A stretch of 9,577 bases of DNA, taken from assembly GCA_020850915.1 (NCBI GenBank), contig JADZDV010000136.1, positions 1 through 9,577 on the forward strand. Reading direction: 5' to 3'. The DNA comes from Chloroflexota bacterium (lineage in GTDB: Bacteria > Chloroflexota > UBA6077 > JADZDV01). The notes below the pieces were generated by a model. It was not told the origin of the DNA. It did not search any database and was given only the letters and a program-made list of their open reading frames with translations. Below, piece by piece: positions 1-4,079 of this stretch. Numbering within the stretch: position 1 is the first letter of the stretch; every line of letters starts with the position of its first letter. The position numbers and the translations under genes are program-made.

Positions 1-569
1 AGGAAGCGCACCAGGTCCAGCGCGTGAACGCCAATGGCGTTCAGTGCGCCGGACCCGGCCTGCTCCCGGTTCAGCCGCCAGCCCCCGCTGGGCCGGTACA
101 CGCTGCTCGCCTGCGCCTGGATCAGCACGACCTGCCCGATCTCGCCGGCCTCGATCAGCCGCTTCGCCTCCTGGTGCGCCACATGGTGCCGGATGTGGAA
201 GCCCGTGCCCAGCCTCACCCCAGCCCGACGGCAGGCCTCGACCATCTCTCGCGCCCGGGTAACCGTCAACGCCAGCGGCTTCTCGCACAGTACGTGCTTG
301 CCCGCCGCCGCCGCGGCAGCGACCTGTTCCGAGTGAAGATCGTTCGGCGTCGCCACGTAGACCACCTGGACATCCGGCCGATCGAGCAGCTCGGCAAGAC
401 TGGTCGTCGCCAGCGCCGCGCCGTGCCTGGTCGCGAACGCCTCGGCTCGACCCTGGTCGCGACTGACGACCCCGACGAGCCGCCCATGCCGCGAGCGGGA
501 GATGCCCGGCGCGACCGCCGAGTCCGCGATGCGTCCGAGGCCGATGACCCCCCACCCCAACTCGTTCAC
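1..569 (-). CDS. Gfo/Idh/MocA-family NAD(P)-dependent oxidoreductase, 3' end missing
   Basis: Only the first 189 codons are in the window; the gene continues past base 1. Reading from a GTG at 569-567, residues 7-15 form a Rossmann start (GVIGLGRIA, fitting GxGxxA), followed by the ATPN segment at 73-76 and the hallmark EKPLA at 96-100, whose lysine (K97) is the usual catalytic/cofactor-contact residue. The family oxidises or reduces sugars, inositols or related alcohols with NAD(P) in the cytosol; the substrate cannot be told from this fragment. The stretch GALNAIGVHALD at 174-185 corresponds to the second active-site motif, normally with Asp four residues before His; here that position is Ala178 while His182 is kept. 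The start is supported by a GAGGGGG purine run just upstream and by the Rossmann fold beginning within seven residues. It is divergent from smpB, with a 128-base gap. Family call is firm, function is open. Confidence 0.9.
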   Translation of the reverse strand, partial: MNELGWGVIGLGRIADSAVAPGISRSRHGRLVGVVSRDQGRAEAFATRHGAALATTSLAELLDRPDVQVVYVATPNDLHSEQVAAAAAAGKHVLCEKPLALTVTRAREMVEACRRAGVRLGTGFHIRHHVAHQEAKRLIEAGEIGQVVLIQAQASSVYRPSGGWRLNREQAGSGALNAIGVHALDLVRF

Positions 570-697
570 ACTCGATGGACCCCCTCTACCAGCCCTACCT
601 GGAAGCGCCGTCGCCAACCCGCCTCGCGGGTGCTGCTATCGTACCGACAGCCACCGCTTCGCGCCCGCCGCGCTGCCGGCGGATCGTATACTGTGGC
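570..697. promoter_or_regulatory. Divergent intergenic region between the oxidoreductase and smpB
   Basis: This 128-base gap must hold promoters for both neighbours. The clearest element is TATACT at 687-692 on the plus strand, a near-consensus -10 box lying five bases before the smpB ATG; I see no matching -35. The core GTATAC is self-complementary, so the same site could also serve the minus strand. On the minus strand TACGAT (around 639-644) is another weak -10 candidate for the oxidoreductase gene. A GAGGGGG run at about 580-586 (minus strand) is the likely ribosome-binding site of the oxidoreductase. Promoter strengths cannot be judged from sequence alone. Confidence 0.4.
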
Positions 698-1153
698 ATG
701 TCCGAGCGCGTCCTGGTCACCAATCGCAAGGCGTACCACGACTACCATGTCCTCGAGACGGTGGAGGCTGGCATCGCCCTGACCGGCACCGAAGTGAAGT
801 CCATCCGCGCAGGGCGGGTGAACCTGCGCGAGGGATACGCTCGCATCGAGCGCGGCGAGGCGTGGCTGCACAATGTCCACATCGCCCCGTACGACCAGGG
901 CAATCGCTACAATCACGAGCCGATGCGGCCGCGAAAACTGCTCCTCCACCGCGGCGAGCTGAACCGCCTGGCGGCCAAGTCGCGCGAAGCCGGCTGTACA
1001 CTCGTGCCCCTGAAGCTGTATGATAAGAGGAGTCGCCTCAAGATCGAGCTCGGTCTGGTGCGTGGAAAACGCGAGTATGACAAACGCGCGGCGCTCTCCG
1101 CGCGAGAAGCCAGGCGGGACATCGAGCGTGAGGTCAAGGACTACTTCCGATGA
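698..1153 (+). CDS. smpB: SsrA-binding protein SmpB
   Basis: The 151-residue product is a full-length SmpB (family usual length about 150-160). SmpB binds the tRNA-like domain of tmRNA and carries it into ribosomes stalled on broken mRNA, where its C-terminal tail occupies the empty mRNA channel. Family signatures are all visible: NRKAYHDYHVLETVEAGIALTGTEVKSIR near residues 9-37, VNLREGYARI, the NVHIAPYDQGN segment, the RPRKLLLHRGEL segment, TLVPLKLY, and GLVRGKREYDKR followed by a basic C-terminal tail (REARRDIEREVKDYFR). The ATG at 698 was chosen because the protein then begins with the typical short N-terminus; the frame stays open upstream to 575, but that part has no family similarity. 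No Shine-Dalgarno precedes the ATG; a -10-like TATACT sits five bases before it, suggesting a leaderless message. ssrA follows 41 bases later on the same strand. Confidence 0.97.
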   Translation: MSERVLVTNRKAYHDYHVLETVEAGIALTGTEVKSIRAGRVNLREGYARIERGEAWLHNVHIAPYDQGNRYNHEPMRPRKLLLHRGELNRLAAKSREAGCTLVPLKLYDKRSRLKIELGLVRGKREYDKRAALSAREARRDIEREVKDYFR

Positions 1154-1194
1154 CTCCCGCCCGGCTGGAGCTCGCGAGCAGTCCGGACAAGTAC

Positions 1195-1548
1195 GGGGAC
1201 GTCTGGTCTCGACAGGGGAGGAGTCCTAGGGAAGGCAGGCCGAGGCGCCGTCGCACCTCGTTAAAAGGCGGCACGCCAGTAACTGGCAACCAAGAACTAG
1301 CTCTCGCTGCTTAACACCAGCGAGCGTTCCCCCGGCCTCGTCTCGATGGGTCGGTAAGGAGCGTCACTCAAGTCGAGATGGACCACGGCAGACCGCCTGC
1401 TATGCAGTGGTCGAGATCAGCGGGCTGGCGTACGGTAACCCTGTCGGTGGGGGTGCCGGGCGCAAGACCAAATCATCGACTAAGCCTGTAGTTCGGCCCA
1501 GGATGATTCGCTCTGGACGAGGGGTTCGACTCCCCTCCGTCTCCACCA
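1195..1548 (+). ncRNA. ssrA: Transfer-messenger RNA (tmRNA)
   Basis: A one-piece tmRNA of about 354 bases. The 5' end GGGGACG pairs with CGTCTCC just before the encoded CCA at 1546-1548 to make the seven-pair acceptor stem (one G-U pair). The conserved 5' block TCTGGTCTCGACAGGG and the 3' T-arm GAGGGGTTCGACTCCCCTC are present, giving the alanyl-tRNA-like half. Between them lie the short tag reading frame (1285-1314) and several GC-rich segments able to form the pseudoknots usual for this RNA. With SmpB it rescues stalled ribosomes and marks the unfinished protein for proteolysis. The CCA tail is encoded, so no processing enzyme must add it. Transcription could read through from smpB, as only 41 bases separate them. 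The ends are fixed by the acceptor stem and should be accurate to a base or two. Confidence 0.96.
1285..1314 (+). other. tmRNA proteolysis-tag reading frame (GNQELALAA, stop)
   Basis: Inside the tmRNA a short frame reads GNQELALAA and ends at TAA (1312-1314). With the alanine carried by the tmRNA itself the added tag would be A-GNQELALAA. The Leu-Ala-Leu-Ala-Ala end is the classic degron read by ClpXP-type proteases. The resume codon is inferred as GGC at 1285 from the usual tag length and position; it could lie one or two codons upstream, since that frame is open there. Confidence 0.8.
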
Positions 1549-1552
1549 GCCG

Positions 1553-1588
1553 AGAGCCCCGCGGACAGTGTCCGCGGGGCTCTTCATT
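1553..1588 (+). terminator. Rho-independent terminator of ssrA
   Basis: Starting four bases after the tmRNA CCA end, a perfect 14-base-pair stem (1553-1566 with 1570-1583, AGAGCCCCGCGGAC) closes a three-base AGT loop. The stem is followed by TCATT, a poor but typical high-GC T-tract. It stands exactly where ssrA must end. The hairpin is symmetrical, so it might also stop transcripts coming from the convergent binding-protein gene on the minus strand. Confidence 0.88.
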
Positions 1589-1830
1589 ACCTGCCTCCCC
1601 GGCTCGTGGCTGTTGCTGATGCGACTGCCGTACGACCCCGTTGCGACCCGCGACAACGTGGCGGTGGTCCGGCGGCTGAGGAGCGAGGGTGGCGGCGCGG
1701 CGAAGAGTTGAGCTGCCGGCCCGTTCGAGGGCGAGCAGACCCCGTCCTTACCCGGGCGCCCGGCGGTCCGTCGGCGGTGCCGGCGTGCTCGACGGCTCTG
1801 AGGTCGTGGTCGGGATGGTGGTCGGCCGGC

Positions 1831-1852
1831 TGGGGCTCCCAGGGGAGCCCCA
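1831..1852. repeat. Hairpin, 9 bp stem with 4-base loop
   Basis: TGGGGCTCC (1831-1839) pairs perfectly with GGAGCCCCA (1844-1852) around the loop CAGG. No T-run follows on either strand, so it is not a standard terminator; it could be a processing or end-protecting structure for RNA from the minus-strand gene, or chance in GC-rich DNA. Confidence 0.4.
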
Positions 1853-1992
1853 CATCGAGGTAGCTGTCGCGCCTTGGTGACGTCCTGTCGTCGGTTATGC
1901 TGTCAGTGTACCGTCACTCCGGGCAACCTGCGGCCGGATGTGGCAGAGACCGCGCGTGCCTCTGGTCACCGCCTGGCCGACGCCACCCCTGA

Positions 1993-2014
1993 GCCAGCCC
2001 CAGGAGGGGCCGGC
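1993..2014 (-). terminator. Possible terminator hairpin of the binding-protein gene
   Basis: On the minus strand GCCGGCCCC and GGGGCTGGC (2014-2006 and 2001-1993) form a nine-pair stem with one G-U pair around TCCT, some 56 bases after the TAG of the substrate-binding protein gene. There is no T-tract, so termination strength is doubtful; the position is the main argument. Confidence 0.35.
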
Positions 2015-2069
2015 CAGAGGAGTTCCGGGTTCCGGGTCACATGGCTGACTCGGGACCTGGGACCCGGAG

Positions 2070-3269
2070 CTACCGACCGGCGGCGTCGAACAGCGAGTTG
2101 TCCACCCTGTCGGCCAGGTTGGACGGGGCGGCGCCACCAAGCTGGCGGACGTTCTCGACGGAGTTCTGCAATTTGGCCATGTCCACCTTGCCGTCCTTTG
2201 GATAGGCCTTCAGGTCGACGACGAAGCGCTCGTAGGCCTTCGTCGCCTTGGCCTCGTCGACCTGCATCTCCTTCGCCAGGATCCGGATCGCCTCGGCGCG
2301 GTTGGCCGGGTCGTACAGCCAGCGTACGCTCGCCAGGTAACCGCGCGCGAAGTTGACCGCGAGCGCCTGGTTGGCGGTGTACCAGCTCTTCTTCGCGGTG
2401 AGATCGACCACTTCGGAATCGCGCAGGGCCGGGTAGTTGCTAGCCGAGTCGAGCTCCTTCAGGCCGCGCTCGGTCAGGATCGAGAGCTGCGGCTCGAACT
2501 GGACGGTCGCCTGGATGGAGCCGCTCAGGATCGCCGCCGCGCGCTCCGAGGTGGAGCCGGCCTGGACGAAGCTGTAATCTTCGCCGGCCTTGAGGCCGTG
2601 GTTGGCCAGCATCAGGCGCAGGGCGAAGTTGTCCGCGCCAACCTGGACGTTCGTCACACCAATCGACTTGCCCTTCAACTCGGGGATCGAGCCGATCGAG
2701 GGCGCCACGACGAGGGTGTACGGGTTGACGGAGATGGCCGAGCCGATCAGCTTGACGTCCGGGTCGCGCTCCTGGACCGGGAAGATGCCGTCTGGGGCGG
2801 ACATCGAGATCTGGACCGAGCCAGAGACCATGGCTGTGTTGGCCTGGGCGGCGCCCTGGAAGCGGACCACGTCCAGCTCCACGCCGTGGGGCTCCATCAG
2901 CTTCTTGTTAAGGGCGGCGGCCATCGCCCAGTACCAGGTGTGGAGGGTGGTGACCGCGACGCTGACTTTCTGGAGCGGCCCGCCTGGCTTCGACACGGCC
3001 GGCGCGGCGGCGGGGCTCGGCGCGGCCGGGCTGGGGACAGCCGCTGGGCTGGCGACAGGGCTACCGGCCGGCTTCGCGGCGGCCGGCGAGGCCGCGGGCG
3101 AGGTCGGGGCTGGAGCCGGGGCCGGCGCAACGGGCTTGGGCGGCTCCGTCGGCTTCGCGGGGGCGGGTGTCGGCGAGGCGGCGGGCTGCGCGCAAGCCGT
3201 CAGCAACGCGGCCCCGGAGCCCAGCACCAGGAGCCGCACGAAACGGCGGCGGCTCGTCGAAACGCTCAC
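2070..3269 (-). CDS. ABC-transporter substrate-binding lipoprotein, NMT1/SsuA/TauA-like
   Basis: A 399-residue solute-binding protein. The N-terminus has a Tat-like SRRRFVR (residues 6-12), a hydrophobic stretch and a lipobox LTAC with the lipidated Cys at 26, so the mature protein should be anchored to the outer face of the membrane. Residues 27-98 form a Pro/Ala/Lys-rich linker that holds the binding domain off the membrane. From about residue 100 the sequence follows the NMT1/THI5-like fold used by nitrate, sulfonate, taurine and pyrimidine-precursor transporters: TTLHTWYWAMAAALNKKL, VRFQGAAQANTAMVSGSVQISM, LKGKSIGVTNVQVGADNFALRLML and SIQATVQFEPQ. The ligand cannot be told. Start GTG at 3269 is set by a strong GGAGGAGGT seven bases upstream and by the signal peptide. 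It stands alone: no permease or ATPase gene is adjacent, so it may use a transporter encoded elsewhere. Confidence 0.9.
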   Translation of the reverse strand: MSVSTSRRRFVRLLVLGSGAALLTACAQPAASPTPAPAKPTEPPKPVAPAPAPAPTSPAASPAAAKPAGSPVASPAAVPSPAAPSPAAAPAVSKPGGPLQKVSVAVTTLHTWYWAMAAALNKKLMEPHGVELDVVRFQGAAQANTAMVSGSVQISMSAPDGIFPVQERDPDVKLIGSAISVNPYTLVVAPSIGSIPELKGKSIGVTNVQVGADNFALRLMLANHGLKAGEDYSFVQAGSTSERAAAILSGSIQATVQFEPQLSILTERGLKELDSASNYPALRDSEVVDLTAKKSWYTANQALAVNFARGYLASVRWLYDPANRAEAIRILAKEMQVDEAKATKAYERFVVDLKAYPKDGKVDMAKLQNSVENVRQLGGAAPSNLADRVDNSLFDAAGR

Positions 3270-3273
3270 AATG

Positions 3274-3282
3274 ACCTCCTCC
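3274..3282 (-). promoter_or_regulatory. Strong Shine-Dalgarno of the binding-protein gene
   Basis: GGAGGAGGT on the minus strand, with four bases (CATT) between it and the GTG at 3269 and its core about seven bases away. It fixes this GTG as the start although no ATG is available nearby. It is the best ribosome-binding site in the window, in contrast to smpB, which has none. Confidence 0.85.
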
Positions 3283-3287
3283 AGGGT

Positions 3288-3312
3288 AGGGGCAGGTCTC
3301 AGACCCGCCCCT
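3288..3312. repeat. REP-like GTAGGGGC palindrome in the leader of the binding-protein gene
   Basis: AGGGGCAGGTC (3288-3298) pairs with GACCCGCCCCT (3302-3312) around a TCA loop: 11 pairs, one of them G-U in RNA. It sits five bases upstream of the Shine-Dalgarno of the minus-strand binding-protein gene. From memory, near-identical palindromes starting GTAGGGGC and ending GCCCCTAC are scattered in many copies in Chloroflexota and some other genomes (translated, they give GAGLRPAP-like strings); this match is not verified here. In the transcript it could affect translation or stability. Confidence 0.6.
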
Positions 3313-3358
3313 CAAGGCAAGAGTCCAAGGTCCCCGCTCGAACGCTTGGCTGAGGCTG

Positions 3359-3387
3359 ACGGTAGCAGCGGAGGGCGAGGCTGTCAA
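3359..3387 (-). promoter_or_regulatory. Sigma-70-type promoter of the binding-protein gene
   Basis: On the minus strand a perfect TTGACA -35 (3387-3382) is followed after exactly 17 bases by TACCGT (3364-3359), which keeps the TA...T pattern of a -10. Transcription would begin near 3352, giving a leader of about 80 bases that contains the REP-like palindrome and the Shine-Dalgarno. The perfect -35 with ideal spacing makes this convincing, though the -10 is weak. Confidence 0.6.
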
Positions 3388-3663
3388 CGCGCTGAAGATC
3401 CCATCCCCGATACCTGCCTGGCCGATCGGCCGACGGAGCGCGTACGGTCGATCGCAGCAGCCGCCGACCGAAGCGGTCAACGGGTACGCCCGCTCGCATC
3501 CGAAAGCAGCCGGAGCCCAGGGCCGCCATCCCTACGCGGCGGACTCGCCGTCCCCGCGGGATTGCCTGCGTCACGCGCAGCGGCTGCGCTGAACGCACCA
3601 CCGGAACGACCAGCACCACCTGCCGACAGCTCCACAGTTTGCGAGCGTCCGGTCCGCGCCACC
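3388..3663. other. Non-coding stretch upstream of the binding-protein promoter
   Basis: Some 276 bases between the promoter and the IS relic. Frames are open in several registers because stop codons are rare in this GC-rich DNA, but no product resembles a known family and no start with a ribosome-binding site is seen. It could carry operator sites for the binding-protein gene; I cannot point to one. Confidence 0.4.
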
Positions 3664-3686
3664 GATAGAGTCCCAAAGAGGGTGCA
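3664..3686 (+). repeat. Candidate left inverted repeat of the IS256-family relic
   Basis: Begins GATAGAGTCCC and contains GAGGGTGCA. It resembles the right repeat at 4000-4022 read on the other strand (14 of 23 identical, with a seven-base and a five-base exact block). Its outermost base is uncertain by a few positions. Confidence 0.5.
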
Positions 3687-3714
3687 GCAGGGCGACCGGT
3701 TGACGAGATCGGCC

Positions 3715-3957
3715 ACCGTGTGGTCCTCATTGGGCATCAGCCCGCTGGAGCCGCTCAACAAGCAGGTCAAGCGGCGGACCGCCCTGGTCGGGATCTTCCC
3801 CGACCAGCGGGCCGTGATCCGGCTGGTGGGCGCGGTCCTGGCCAAGCAGCACGAGGCGTAGCAGGTCTGCCGCCGCTCCTTCAGCGCCGAATCGCTGGCC
3901 AACCTGAACAAGGAGGTGCGAACGGAACCGCCACCGGCCCTGTTGGCGGCGAGTTGA
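3715..3957 (+). pseudogene. IS256-family transposase, C-terminal remnant with internal stop
   Basis: In one frame the DNA reads SPLEPLNKQVKRRT, VGIFPDQRAVIRLVGAVLAKQHEA, then TAG (3859-3861), then QVCRRSFSAESLANLNKEV and ends at TGA (3955-3957). This is the conserved C-terminus of IS256/Mutator transposases, whose usual pattern is NPLERLNKEIKRRT, VVGIFPN..AVIRLVGA.L and EWQ.ARRYFS. The TAG stands where these proteins have Trp (TGG), so it is a nonsense mutation in the conserved frame rather than the natural end. Upstream of about 3715 the similarity stops; about 80 of some 400 residues remain, with no DDE catalytic residues. There is no start codon in a sensible place. It is surely non-functional. 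Confidence 0.85.
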
Positions 3958-3999
3958 ACGGGGCGACGACGACGACGAGGACAACCCGAAAGCCCGGGT

Positions 4000-4022
4000 T
4001 ACACCCCTGGCGGGACTCATAC
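4000..4022 (-). repeat. Candidate right inverted repeat of the IS256-family relic
   Basis: Read on the minus strand it begins GTATGAGTCCC and ends GGGGTGTA, the TACAC-type inner part common at IS256-family ends. It lies 43 bases after the transposase stop, as expected for a right end. Partner repeat at 3664-3686. Confidence 0.5.
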
Positions 4023-4079
4023 TCGCGGTCGGATGCCGTATCTTGTGGTCGAGCGAGCATACGGAAGCGAATAGAATCC

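Larger units (their letters stand above)
1589..2069. other. Convergent intergenic gap with no convincing gene
   Basis: About 480 bases between the ssrA terminator and the end of the binding-protein gene. Open frames exist on both strands but their products are Arg/Pro/Gly-rich, typical of high-GC shadow frames, and none matches a family I recognise. A 30-codon frame at 1619-1711 (plus) reads MRLPYDPVATRDNVAVVRR and has GC-rich third positions but no ribosome-binding site; it might be a relic. A weak -35/-10-like pair (TTGGTG 1874-1879, TATGCT 1896-1901) faces right but leads to no gene. Two hairpins are listed separately. No tRNA is visible. Confidence 0.5.
3664..4022 (+). mobile_element. Internally deleted IS256-family insertion sequence relic
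   Basis: A transposase C-terminus of IS256 (Mutator) type lies between two imperfect inverted repeats: left at 3664-3686, beginning GATAGAGTCCC, and right at 4000-4022, which on the minus strand begins GTATGAGTCCC. They agree at 14 of 23 positions, including GAGTCCC and GGGTG. Complete IS256 elements are about 1.3-1.5 kb; this one is about 360 bases, so most of the transposase, including the catalytic core, is gone. No flanking 8-9 base target duplication is visible, which suggests an old insertion. A short (GAC)4 run at 3965-3976 lies between the transposase end and the right repeat. It cannot move by itself. The transposase identity is firm; the exact ends are inferred. Confidence 0.7.

Noticed and set aside
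575..697. Upstream in-frame extension of smpB by 41 codons
   Set aside because: The extra residues have no SmpB similarity, and the ATG at 698 gives the family's normal N-terminus.
24..782. Long plus-strand frame across the oxidoreductase and into smpB
   Set aside because: It is antisense to a clear Gfo/Idh/MocA protein, its product is Arg/Pro-rich and matches no family; a GC-driven shadow.
1606..1863. 85-codon frame downstream of ssrA
   Set aside because: Arg/Gly/Pro-rich product, no ribosome-binding site, no recognisable family.
2590..3861. 423-codon plus-strand frame antisense to the binding-protein gene
   Set aside because: Most is the complement of the lipoprotein gene and its upstream region; only its last ~48 codons are meaningful, as the transposase remnant.
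3965..3976. (GAC)4 repeat
   Set aside because: Too short to be treated as a repeat array or CRISPR; simple low-complexity sequence in the decayed element.
3655..4031. Target-site duplication flanking the IS256 relic
   Set aside because: The 8-9 bases outside the two repeats do not match, so no duplication can be claimed.
4023..4079. Terminator after mutL
   Set aside because: Only a six-pair CCGTAT/ATACGG stem with a 17-base loop and no T-tract is visible; too weak to call.
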